The notes under the pieces were generated by a model, which saw nothing but the letters and a program-made list of their open reading frames with translations, did no database searches and had not been told where the DNA came from. From Mansonella perstans (lineage: Eukaryota; Nematoda; Chromadorea; Rhabditida; Onchocercidae), in assembly GCA_037074765.1 (NCBI GenBank), contig JBAMDO010000347.1, positions 1-35,884 on the forward strand: 35,884 bases of DNA, read 5' to 3'. A program made the position numbers and the translations under genes. This document shows, piece after piece, positions 10,244 through 20,417 of the stretch. Numbering within the stretch: the first letter of the stretch is position 1; each line of letters opens with the position of its first letter.

Positions 10244-12363
10244 ATGAAAGCACTATTTATTTTATACTTCGCCAGTTTCATTCTGCCTACTCACACAAAT
10301 CCATTTGATAAATTGTGAGTATTTAACTTTTTTGAAACGTAATACAGCACAGATGTAAGAATTATATCACCGATCAATCCTGCTGATATAAATAAAAGTT
10401 TTTTTCATTTGCAATTTCTCTTTTTCTAGCATTCTGAAGGGTTACAGAAATCGGTTTTTTGACTAATTTTCCCATATAATTTTGTTTTACTGCATGTTAA
10501 TATTAATGAATTCAAAGATAAAACCAAATATTTGAAATTTTTATTGCAGACATAGTGACGACAATGCAGGTAAAATTCATGCTTTATATCAACAATATTA
10601 TTCAGAGTACAAAACTTACCTAAAAGAATTTGGTAAGTCAATTAATATTACTTTAATTTGCTATAAGTTCATTAATTTTCTTTAAAAAAGATTTTAGATT
10701 GTTAATTTTGAATAAAGTTGAATCATTCAGGATTTTTCATAAATTCCATTATTCGTTACAGACAAAAAACATGATCCATCGGTTCCAGAACGAATACGGT
10801 TACTTAAATTTGCTCAATCAATAAAAAGGATTAATGAACATAACCAACGTTACAGTAAGGGTCTGGTAACATACAAATTAGGTCTGAATGAAATGAGCGA
10901 TTGGGTTCGTAATTTTTATTCAATAATGAAAATTTAAATTTAAACATATAACAACAATTGATGTTGTACGTTTCTGTTTTTTTCTTTTCTAACATTAATT
11001 TCTTCCTGTCTTCCGTTTTACTTTTTTTCATTTTTTTGACCGAAGAGGAAAAAAAATTGCATCTGGGATATCGACCAGATACGCGTTTAAAAGCAAAAGG
11101 TAATATGAGCAAAATACTCGGGCAAAACCGATTCAAGCCGCTACCAAAGTCTTTTGATTACAGAAAGATAATAAAAATGGTGCCGGTACCAGACCAAGTA
11201 AGTGAAATTTTTTTTTTGAAATTATAGCGATTCTAATCTAAATCAATATCTTATTCTTTCAATTTTCATTTTCATTTTTATTTTGTTTGTTTTTCTTTTT
11301 ACATGCATGAAACGGTATTTTGAATATATTATATGAATTGGAATCAATTTTCAGGGTGAATGTGAAGTATGTTACATCTTTTCGGCATTAGCAACGCTTG
11401 AAATGTATTACGCGCTCATGGATAAAAAACCAGCCATAAGATTATCAGCACAAGAAGTAATGGATTGTAGTGTATTGGGAAGATGCAACGGAACTGGTGG
11501 ATGTCCTACAGATGTATATTGTGATTTATCGTTTCATTATGAACTGATTACTGACAAAAATTAGTTAATAATTGATGAAATGACAATAATGATCAGGTTT
11601 TTTATTGGGTTGCTGAAAATGGTGTAACGACCGATAAAAATTATCCGTATAAAGAAGCTGATGGTATATCTTGCCCAATAAATATGGCTCAACGAAGAAA
11701 GAGTGGATTAGCTGGCGCTCTTATTTTACCTCCAAACAATGAAGTGCTCATTAGACAGACATTGGCACTGTATGGGCCTGTTGTGGTTCTATTACATGCG
11801 TCAGAACAGGACTTTTTGGATTATCGAGAGGGTAAATTTACAAAAATAGTAAAAATAAAACGGTAGTAAACGAAAATTAATCATATTTTTGAAATTAATA
11901 GGTTAAATTAATTCCATAATTTTTATTGCATAAAAATTTCCGATATTTACGACAATCCGAATTGTAAAGAGAAAAATGTAAATCATGCAGTGGTAGCGGT
12001 TGGTTATGGTGCCACAAATGGGAAAAAATATTTCATCATCAGAAATAGGTATGTCAAATTCCCAAAAAAGTATATCAAATTTTAACAATTTTTTAAAAAT
12101 CAGAATTTCTTTATTTTAAATTAATTCCAATAATAAAGGGGATCGTGATAGAAATACGGAATCTCTTCTTATATTCGAAATATATTTGACTTAATTTTGC
12201 TTTTCTGTAAAATCATTGCAATTCGTGTTGCAGTTGGGGTGAGACATGGGGTCAAAAAGGATATGGTCGTATCCGCGCTGGAGTATCCATGTGTGGTATT
12301 GGCCGAGAATCATTCATACCATTCTTCCTTAACAGAAATTTTACCAATACAGACCATTACTAG
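10244..12363 (+). CDS. CP2: papain-family (cathepsin L-like) cysteine protease, 8 exons, probably splice-defective
   Basis: Exons are 10244-10314, 10550-10632, 10762-10904, 11039-11197, 11355-11513, 11597-11831, 11931-12048 and 12234-12363 (1098 nt, 365 aa if all joined). It encodes a signal peptide (MKALFILYFASFILPTHT), an I29-type propeptide (ERIRLLKFAQSIKRINEHN; GLNEMSD) and a C1 domain with GECEVCYIFSA (catalytic Cys, but Glu for the oxyanion Gln and Tyr for Trp), NHAVVAVGYG (His) and RNSWGETWG (Asn). No stop or frameshift occurs in any exon. Two acceptors are lost: exon 4 is preceded by TTTTTTTG where CP3 and CP5 have GATAG or GGTAG, and exon 7 by TTGCA without the G. Either the gene is a recent pseudogene or it splices differently. 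AATAAA lies at 12377-12382. Confidence 0.75.
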
Positions 12364-12382
12364 AATTGAATAACTGAATAAA

Positions 12383-12791
12383 TATTTCACCATTCCTTTT
12401 TTTCTTTTAACGGGTGATTACAATTGCATCACGCAAATCTGATGAAAATTCGAATTTCCTCCAACAATGTACAATGAAACAGCAAAATGGTTGGAAAATA
12501 TTTCGTCGGAACTTATACAACAAAAAACTATTGTGCACCATGAATACAAATATGATAATAAGAATTGTAAACAATCTTGATGTACCGTGCAAAAGAATAA
12601 ACAAATCACTGATAACAACATAAAAAGAGCAAAATCGCGAAATAAATATGTCGAAGTCATTCTTATCATCAAGGATTAACAAAGTATAATTGCGATGAAA
12701 TTTTTTTCATCACAATTTTGATATAAATAAATATTGAACGAAGATCTTGTCAGCCTTCTATAAAAAAAAGAACGATTTTGCGAAAAACCCA
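12383..12791 (-). repeat. Protease intergenic spacer unit (inverted copy)
   Basis: Reverse complement of the spacer at 15440-15871 and 18055-18489, and direct copy of 21485-21925. It links the 3' end of CP2 to the orphan exon 1 at 12792. Bases 12405-12480 (minus) encode a reverse-transcriptase scrap, VHCWRKFEFSSDLRDAIVI, so an old LINE piece sits inside the spacer and was multiplied with it. Confidence 0.7.
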
Positions 12792-12902
12792 ATGAAAGTA
12801 TTATTTGTTTTATACTTGGTCATTTTCATTCTACTTGCTTATACAAATCTGATGAATCATTTGATGAACTTTTTAGCCTGCAAGGAGCTATGTAAATGGT
12901 GA
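12792..12902 (+). pseudogene. Orphan signal-peptide exon of a lost protease copy (A)
   Basis: ATG at 12792 opens MKVLFVLYLVIFILLAYT, clearly the family exon 1. The usual NPFDKL end is out of frame, there is no GTGAGT donor, and a LINE fragment begins about 12885. This is what is left of the next tandem protease gene after CP2. Confidence 0.7.
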
Positions 12903-12906
12903 TAAC

Positions 12907-13552
12907 TGTCGGGAAACTTTTTTGGGTTAAGCAATCGAATCGTGGTTGAGCTTCTCGTGGTGTGAAGCCTCAAACTTGGGTAATTAAATCTTTATTAGAA
13001 AAATTGGATAATGCGACAGTTACGTACCAATAATATACAACGCATATCTAATGGCAAAATTAATATAATAAAAATGCTTATAATGAGGAGAACAGAATCA
13101 GTTGCAGATGTGAATAGACTCAAAAATGGTCTTTGAGGGATGATTGATAGTTTAAATAGTAATAAATGAGTATTGTAGGCGGAGAAAAGCTACTCTTAAT
13201 GAGTGAGTTAAAAGAAACTGAAGCTCATAAAAGAAGACGAATCCTTTGTTAAGGCAAGCATGATTTAAAAAGTACAATACATTACATGTAAGCATAATCA
13301 TCAAGGAATTTTATGACATAGTTACACAATGGCTTTGTTTAATAAGATATTGCTACAGCTGCCTGTTTGCTAGTTTATGATAGGGAAGAGGTTTGACAGC
13401 TTATAATTGGATGTGAGGTTAGACTACAACAAAGATATAGGAAATAAATCTAAACATTATGAAATTAATTAGTTGGCTCGTAAAACATTAACATTCATTT
13501 TACAACTTGATTTATTGACCTATTGGAAGTTCGCGTCATGAAATTCGCGACA
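12907..13552 (-). mobile_element. Solo LTR A (minus orientation), TGTCG...CGACA, containing SL1
   Basis: Ends are TGTCGGGAA and TTCGCGACA, flanked by ATAAC (12902-12906) and ATAGC (13553-13557), a 5-bp target duplication with one change. The related locus B has no insert at this point (GATGATAACTTCGATGTT at 22040-22057), giving the empty site. TG...CA ends plus 5-bp duplication fit a retroviral-type LTR; no internal region or second LTR is present. Read on the minus strand it has a TATA-like box, AATAAA, and then an SL1 match at 12990-12969. It is 646 bp against 785 bp for LTR B. The clade (for example BEL/Pao or gypsy-like) cannot be told. Confidence 0.65.
12969..12990 (-). other. SL1 spliced-leader sequence inside LTR A (21 of 22 bases)
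   Basis: Read on the minus strand it begins GATTTAATTACCC and ends AAGTTTGAG; only the second base differs from nematode SL1. It follows AATAAA directly. The next bases are GC, not the GT of an SL RNA donor, so it is not a working SL RNA gene. Confidence 0.85.
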
Positions 13553-14115
13553 ATAGCTCCGATGTTCTGAAAACAATGTTCAGGCCTGCACACCTAAAGC
13601 CTTCTATGGCCATTATTTTTGACAAAATCTTCATCTTAAATCAACGATCTGAACAATGTAGTCATAGGCTCAGCAATTCAGAAAATCGCTCAATCAATAA
13701 ACGATAAAAACAGAACTGGATATGGTCCCTACGTTGCAAGAAACTCTTAAAATCATAAAGCACGTGAAAACGATAGGGTAGCCGAGGCTAATGGGATATC
13801 TTCTGAAGTATGCACATGGAGGCCAAATACCTCATGCTGAATTTCACGAGCTAGTTGTACATTGTTTGGAGAAATACGAATTACTGTCAGATTTTCGTGA
13901 TGCAATCATCATCAGTCTTTACAAGAAATAAAAGACAAGTCAAACTATCTATATTACCGAAGTATAACTCTTCTCTCTACAAGGCTCGCAAGAACATTTC
14001 TCAACAGATTAATCTCCGCTATTGCCGAAGAACCTGAAATCAGTGTAACTTCAGAGCTAATAGGAATACTTCTGACGTAGTGTACATTCTCAGGCAACTA
14101 CAAAACAAAAATAAA
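13553..14115 (+). pseudogene. LINE fragment A: non-LTR reverse transcriptase, decayed
   Basis: Frames broken by stops and shifts still show the order of a non-LTR retrotransposon RT: AEANGISSEVCTW (compare GIPAEV), FHELVVHCLEKYELLSDFRD followed by AIIISLYKK, then NYLYYRSITLLST..RLARTF and LNRLISAIAEE in another frame, and QCNFRANRNTSDVVYILRQL in a third. The piece starts beside the orphan exon 1 and was split by LTR A. It is a direct copy of 22045-22655. The endonuclease region and the rest of the RT are missing. The clade is not assigned. Confidence 0.75.
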
Positions 14116-14119
14116 GAAC

Positions 14120-14860
14120 AAAACAAAAACAAAAAAAACCCAAAAACGTCCAACGAGTTCATAAAAAGAGTTCTATTCATCTACCAATGTGTAATGCTTT
14201 GTTTATCCAAGTATCAATAAGTAATCCTTTTAAAGCATCTGCCAAATTGTTTATAATTATATTCCAAATCTTTTGTGGATATCTGCAGTGTAAAACTTTT
14301 GCAAGCTAATATGTATGAATATCACAAAGAGATGGAGTAAATATCTTATAATTTTTTATTTTATCATCATTTGGGGCTTCCCGATATTTTTCCTGTCCGA
14401 GTTCTTCCAAACTAAAGGAATTAACATCGTTCCAAGTGAACAACTCTGTCTTCATTATTTGTACGCACTGATTATTACGTTAAATCAATAAATGATTCCA
14501 AGAATCGCGCCCATGACAACAAGTATTTTATGTATGGTCCTGGGAAGATTTTGCATTGTTTTAAATTCAGCCAAAAAATTTGGAGTAAACGGTTTTTTAA
14601 TCTTGTTCCAGCAAATTTGACTGATAATAAAGTGAGAATGTTAATTGGATAATTAAAAGAATATGTAACAATAGTTAAAAAAGTCGAGGTGATTCATTAT
14701 AATAGGTGTACATTGAGGTTTTATTGACTGTGGAGCGAATAATATTATTATTATTATGGATAGAATAATTGATGAGAAGTTATGATTACTATTATATAAC
14801 AAAAATAAAAGAGGGAGCGTTAGCTTTGTTTTTTCTTTGTTTTGTTTTCTACTTTCCTCT
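14120..14860 (+). repeat. Dispersed block at the centre of palindrome A
   Basis: Occupies the turning point between the plus-strand LINE fragment (left) and the minus-strand one (right). 14160-14470 is copied directly at 22710-22896, and most of it recurs inverted at 8620-9645. No coding potential was recognised. The empty site of LTR B is at about 14461-14467 (TACGCACTGATTATT). Confidence 0.6.
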
Positions 14861-14861
14861 T

Positions 14862-15362
14862 GTACCTAATTGAAGGTCTTCTTCGGCAAAAGCGGAGACC
14901 TATCTGTTCAGAAATGTTCTTGCAAGGATTTTTCCAGAAATAGAGAGAAGAGTTATTACCTCAGTAGTATGGGCTAGTCTTACTTGTCTCCATTTTTCTT
15001 CTTAAGGGTGACTGCATTACAAAAATTTAGCGGTAATTCTCATTTCTTCCAAAAATGTACAACGAACTCGTGAAATTTAACCTGGGTGCTTAGCCTCCAT
15101 GTCCATATTGCAGACGAAATCCCATTAACCTCGGGTTGCCTTGTCCGTTTTCAATATTCAGATCATTGATTGGAGATTTTAGGATGGAGATTTTATCTGT
15201 GTGAAGGAAGTGGCTAGAGAGAGCTTTAAAGTTAGTATGCGGGCTCGAACACTGTTTTTAGAATTTGATAGAATCTTGTGTTCAGAACATCATAGTTATC
15301 ACTCCCACAAGAAGCTATATCGGTTATTACCCTGATACAGCTCCTTGTAGAGAAAAAAATTT
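14862..15362 (-). pseudogene. LINE fragment C: non-LTR reverse transcriptase, decayed
   Basis: On the minus strand: KISNQ near the start, NGISSAIWTWRLSTQ, then FHEFVVHFWKK, KKKNGDK, and ITLLSISGKILARTFLNR followed by AFAEED. These are the same blocks as LINE fragments A and B, with frameshifts between them. The end at 15362 abuts an orphan protease exon 1, the mirror image of the arrangement at 12.8-13.6 kb. Confidence 0.7.
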
Positions 15363-15363
15363 G

Positions 15364-15424
15364 TCCGATGGATTTGTATAAGAAAAATGAAACTGGCAAA
15401 GCATAAAATAAATAATGCTTTCAT
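15364..15424 (-). pseudogene. Orphan signal-peptide exon of a lost protease copy (mirror of 12792)
   Basis: Minus-strand ATG at 15424-15422 opens MKALFILCFASFIF, then a one-base loss breaks the frame before the NPFD block. No donor or exon 2 follows; LINE fragment C begins at 15362. Confidence 0.65.
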
Positions 15425-15439
15425 TCGGTTGGTCGGAAA

Positions 15440-15871
15440 ATTGTTCTTTTTTTATGGAAGACTGACAAGATCGTCGTTTAATATTGTATTTATATTAAAA
15501 TTGTGATGAAAAAAATTTTATCAAAATTAGCTTTTGATGATAAGAATTGTTGGATATATTTATTTCATGGAACTACCCAATTTTCTTATCAGTAGTGCGT
15601 TTATTCCTTTGTACGATGCTCCAAGACTGTTTACATTTTTATTATCACCATTATTGCTTATTGCTGTATGAATACTAAGAATATTTGCTTTAATTTTGAA
15701 GTTGCAATGAAATATTTCTCAAACAATCTATGCTAAATTTTACTGTCTCGTTGTACATTGTTGAAAGAAATTATCATCAGATTTTTGTGATGCATTTGTC
15801 ATAGAAGAAAAAAAGAATGATAAAATTTTTATCCACTTATTCAATTCTAGTAATGCTACTGAAAAGCTGTA
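15440..15871 (+). repeat. Protease intergenic spacer unit
   Basis: Contains GATGATAAGAATTGTTGGA (15535), TTATTTCATGG, and the RT-derived scrap at 15745-15830. Links the orphan exon at 15364 to the 3' end of CP3; paralogous to 18055-18489. Confidence 0.7.
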
Positions 15872-18042
15872 TTAATAACAATTTTGTAACTTTCTCTGAA
15901 GGAAGAATGGTGCAGATGATTCACGGCCAAAACCACACATTAGTACTCCAGCGCGGATATGACCATATCCCTTTCGACCCCATCTCTCGCCCCAACTGCA
16001 ACACAAATGGCAATGATTTTACAGAAAAGCAAAATTAAGTCTATTTATATCTTGGACACAAAAAGAAATTATTTCAATATTTCTAGATTCCATTTATTAC
16101 TGGAATTAATTTAAAATAAAGAAATTCTGATTCTTAGAAATTTTCTAAAATTTGGTATACCTATTTCTGATGATGAAATATTTTTTCCCATGTTTGACAC
16201 CATAACCAACTGCTACTACTTCATGATTTGAACTTTTATTTGGACAATTCGGATTGTCGTAAATACCGGAAATTTTTATGCAATAAAAATTATGCAAATG
16301 ATTTAATTTATTAATTTACTTATTAATTGAAATTACTTATTAATTGCACTTCGCATCCATGCGATTAATTTTCCTCTACTATCATTTCATTTTTATTATT
16401 TTCGTAAATTTATTCACCCTCTCGATAATCCAAAAAGTCATCTTCTGACGCATATAATGACACTGCAACAGGCCCATATAGTGCCAACATCATTTCGATG
16501 GTTGTTTCACTCTGTGAAGGTAAATAAACAGAGCCAGCTAATCCACCACTAATCCACTTTCTTCGTTCAGTTATATCTGCTGAGCAAGATATACCATCAG
16601 CTTCTTTATACGGATAATTTTCATCGGCTGATACACCGTTTATAGCAACCCATTTAAAAATCTGAAACTATTCTTATCACTCATTTTGTTAATCAACAAC
16701 TGTTGTTTGTTAATAACAATCATGATGAAACAATAAATTTTCATTTACATCATCGGGATACCCGCCAGTTCCCTTGCATTTTTCAAATTCACCACAATCC
16801 ATTACTTCTTGTACTGATAATCTTTTGGGTGGTCTTTTATTTCTGAGCGCAAAATGCATTTCAAGCGTTGCTAATGCCGAAATGATATAAGACACATTAC
16901 ACTGACCCTAAAAATTAACTTTAATTCGTTATATTATATTTAAAATACCGTTTCATATATGCTACACAACAAACAAAATAAAAATGATAGTGAAAATTGA
17001 AGGAAAAAGGAATTGATTCAGATTAGAATTGCTACCATTTCAGAAAAAAAAAAAACAATTTTACTTACTTGGTCCGTTATCGGCAGCATTTTTATTATCC
17101 GTCTATAATCAATAGATTCTGGTAAAGACTGGAATTGGTTTTCCCCGAGTATTTTGCTTATATTAACTTTTGCTTTTAAACGCGTATCTGGTCGATATCC
17201 CAGACGCAATTTTTTTTCCTCTTCGGTCTATCAAAAAATGAAAAAAAATAAAACGAAAGGCAGGAAGAAACAGTAAAATATAACTGGAAAAGAAAAAGCC
17301 AAAAATATACAACATTAATTGTTGCTAGATGTTTAAATTTGAATTTTCATTATTGAATAAAAATTACGAACCCAATCGCTCATTTCATTCAGACCTAATT
17401 TATATGTTACCAGCCCCTTGCTGTAACGTTGATTATGTTCATCAATCCTTTTTATTGATTGAGCAAATTTAAGTAACCGGACTTGTTCCGGAACCGATGG
17501 ATCATGTTTTTTGCCTATAGCGAATAATAGAATATATGAAAAATCCTGAGTGACTCAACTTTATTCAAAATTAACAATTTCAAATCTTCTTTAAAGAAAA
17601 TTAATGAACTCCTAGCAAATTAAGGTAATATTAATTGACTTACCAAATTCTTTTAGGTAAGTTTTGTATTTTGAATAATGTTGTTGATATAAAGTATGAA
17701 TTTCGCCTGCAGTGTCGTCACCGTCTCTGCAATAAAATTTGAAATATTTGATTTTATCTTTGAATTTATCAATATTAACATACAGTAAAGCAAAATTGTT
17801 TGAGGAAATTAGACAAAAAATAACCGAATTTTGTAATCCTTCAGACTGCTAGAAAACGAGAAATTCCAAATGATTAAAATTTTTGATTTATTTATAACAA
17901 GCAAGATTGATCAGCATATAAGTATTATATCTGTGCTGTATTATGTTTCAAAAAAGCGAAATACTCACAATTTATCAAATGGATTTGTATAAATAGGCAG
18001 AATGAAACTGGGCAAGTATAAAATAAATAATGCTTCTTTCAT
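15872..18042 (-). CDS. CP3: cathepsin L-like protease with catalytic Cys replaced by Ser (pseudoprotease or pseudogene)
   Basis: Minus-strand exons are 18042-17969, 17726-17644, 17514-17372, 17227-17069, 16907-16749, 16661-16418, 16278-16161 and 15995-15872 (1104 nt, 367 aa if joined). It has a signal peptide (MKEALFILYLPSFILPIYT), an I29-type propeptide (EQVRLLKFAQSIKRIDEHN), Cys-rich CKGTGGYP, NHEVVAVGYG (His kept) and RNSWGERWG (Asn kept). The active-site block reads GQCNVSYIISA: the nucleophile Cys is Ser (TCT), so no cysteine protease activity is expected. All exons are open and seven of eight splice junctions look good. Exon 7 lacks its AG (TTGCA|TAAAA), as in CP2, CP4 and CP5. Exon 6 is nine bases longer than in CP2. 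It is convergent with CP2. Confidence 0.75.
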
Positions 18043-18054
18043 TGGGTTAGTCGA

Positions 18055-18489
18055 AAAATTGTTTTTTATGGAAGACTGGCAAGATGGTCGTTTAATATTG
18101 TATTTATATTAAAATTGTGATGAAAAAAATTTTATCAAAATTAGCTTTTGATGATAAGAATTGTTGGACATATTTATTTCATGGTCCTGCTCAATTTTGT
18201 TATCAGGTATGTGTTTATTCCTTTGTACGATGCTCCAAAACTGTTTACATTCTTATTATTACTATTATTTGTATTTCTGGTGCATTATTGTTTATTGCTG
18301 TATGAATAATAAGAATATTTACTTTAATTTTGAAATTCCAATGAAATATTTCTCAGATAATTCATGTTGAATTTCAGATTTGCGTGATGCAATGGTCATC
18401 ACTCGCTACAAGAAAAAAAGGAATGATAAAATATTTACCCAGTTATTCAGTTCTAATAATGCTCTGCATTAGAAAGATTTCTTTAACGA
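18055..18489 (+). repeat. Protease intergenic spacer unit
   Basis: Lies between CP3 exon 1 and the truncated CP6, both on the minus strand, and so shows the original tandem order gene-spacer-gene. It includes the RT-derived scrap at 18370-18440 (LRDAMVITRYKKK). The open frames here are shadows of this repeat. Confidence 0.7.
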
Positions 18490-18848
18490 AGAGTAGTGCA
18501 GATGATTCACGGCCAATGCCGCATATAAATACTTCAGCGTGGATACGACCATGTCACTTTTGACCTCATGTCTTGTTCCAGCTTCAACACAAATGGCAAT
18601 GATTTTACAGAAAAGCAAAATTAAGTCAAACATATTTCGAATATAAAAAGATTATTTCGATATTTCTATCTCGATTCTCTTCATTACTGGAATTAATTTA
18701 AAATAAAGAAATTCTGATTCTTAGATATTTGTAAAAATTTGCTATACCTATTTCTGATGATGAAATATTTTGTCCCGTTTCTGACACCATAACCATCTAT
18801 CACTACTGCATGATTTAAACTTCCCGTTGGACAATTCGGACTGTCGGA
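18490..18848 (-). pseudogene. CP6: exons 7-8 of a cysteine protease, decayed
   Basis: Exon 7 (18848 to about 18739) reads PNCPTGSLNHAVVIDGYG and KYFIIRN, open but cut off at its start at 18848. Exon 8 (18581 to about 18490) begins WNKT and has two stops (WNKT*GQK*HGRI) before CGIGRESSA; its acceptor is GAAG where the family has TTGCAG. Exons 1-6 are replaced by unrelated sequence. It is closest to CP5 by the PTGSLN insert. Confidence 0.75.
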
Positions 18849-19690
18849 AAATATTAGTTATAGCTATTATCGAGACAAAATTTTTCCTAATAAATCTTTT
18901 TTCAACTTGATAGATTGCCGTTAAGCTATTTTAAGAATCGATGGAAGATTCCAGTAAAATTCAGATTTTGCAAATAAATTTGATTATGTTGACATATACA
19001 TTATTATGAGACAAAAAATACGACAAAGTCTTGATAAAATATTGCATCTTTCCAACAAATATAACGTAATATTGCATCTTTCTGAAAAAAACTAATACTG
19101 TGAGAACTTGTGTCTTTGTGTATTTTCTTTTTTTTTTTTTTTTGTGTAATTTTCTGCACAATTTACTTGTCTGATTTTATACTGTTTAATTATTACTAAC
19201 TTTATGTTACTGTTATATTTAGAGAGTATAACGTAGAATATTTCAAAGGTTTTCATGATGTAAGTTTTTTGGTGTTTGGTAATTTGCTTAATTTTCATAG
19301 CTTTAATTTATCTTGCATTTTGGGTATGTATATTAAATCCAAGATTTCCATAATATTTACTTTAATATTTATTTTGTTCAACTATAAATTGTACAAGATA
19401 GCTTACGATATTTCTTCACCGTTGCTATTTACAATTCCATGTTTTCTCCTCAAATTTTCAAATTCTTTTATGATTAACAGTGTTCGAGTCGCATTTCGAT
19501 ATCAAGTGATGTTTTCATTAGTTTTTTTAATAAGTTTTGTTCGTTGCAGTTTTTTTGTTCAATTCTTTCTTTATCTTTATATCGATTCACTTAATTTGTC
19601 ATTGATCGCTCTCGTCCACTTTGGTATTTCAACAGCTTGCTTACAGTTCAAGATTTTCCAATTGATTTGAATCATAATTTGAACTTGTTT
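18849..19690. other. Segment without counterpart; one T-rich open frame (19269-19670)
   Basis: This stretch is not part of the protease repeat. It holds a short direct repeat (ATATTGCATCTTTC at 19039 and 19069) and a 133-codon open frame made almost only of Phe, Leu, Ile, Ser and Tyr. The plus strand is T-rich here, which removes stops and yields such hydrophobic frames by composition. It starts at GTG and has no family motif, so I do not call it a gene. Confidence 0.4.
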
Positions 19691-19699
19691 ATTAATTTT

Positions 19700-20061
19700 C
19701 TTGTCTACAATGAGCTATATCAGTGGCGACAACTATAAAGTTCTGGAAAAAAAATTCCATGAATTTCTTAAAACAATGTTCGCGTCCGCGTGTCACCCTG
19801 AAATCCTCCATGGCCATCTCTCTCTCTCTCTCTCCCAGATAAAAGCTAAATCGATGGTCTGGATATTTCCAGGCTCTCTTCAGCGTCAATCATGTGTTCA
19901 TAGGTTCAGCAATTCTGCAAATCGTCAATAAGCGGTAAAAACACTGGATATAATCCTTACGCTGCAGGAGACTTTTACAGCCATAAAGCAGCAAGGCATC
20001 CGAGACTGATGTGATTTCTCCTGAAGTCTGGACGAAACCAAACACTCCACGCTTTATCCTT
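19700..20061 (+). pseudogene. LINE fragment D: upstream part of the non-LTR element, decayed
   Basis: Recognisable pieces in several frames are ILNRWSGYF-like (KSMVWIFPGSLQR in the longest frame), VFIGSAILQIVNK, TLQETFTAIKQQG and DVISPEVWT, in the order expected just upstream of the RT core. 19777-20045 parallels 13565-13830. It ends abruptly at about 20061, where the protease spacer resumes. Confidence 0.6.
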
Positions 20062-20417
20062 GATGATAACGATTGTTTTGGACATATTTATTTCATGACC
20101 CTGCTTAATTTCGTTATCAGTGATGTGTTTATTCTCAAATACGAATGAAAAATTATCGCTATTATTCATCTTACTATCACAATTATTCGTATTTTTGGTG
20201 CACAATGGTTTTTTTGTTGTATGAATGATAAGAAAGAATATTTGCTTTAATTTTGAAGTTCTTCGATGAAAAAGATATTTTGGTTATTTAAAAAAAAATT
20301 AATTCAAATACTTGCGAAGTCTTTTAAAATGCTTTTATTGCCATTTCGGAATAAAAAACATCAATGATTTTTTCATGTAATTGGTGAATCAACTAACTAA
20401 TTGAAGTATTTATTCTT
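20062..20417 (+). repeat. Protease intergenic spacer unit, partial
   Basis: GATGATAACGATTGTTTTGGA and TTATTTCATGACC match the spacers upstream of CP3 and CP5. The part that should adjoin a protease exon 1 on its left is replaced by LINE fragment D. Confidence 0.65.

Noticed and set aside
19269..19670. 133-codon hydrophobic frame that could be a membrane protein
   Set aside because: Non-ATG start, composition explained by a T-rich strand, no recognised family pattern.
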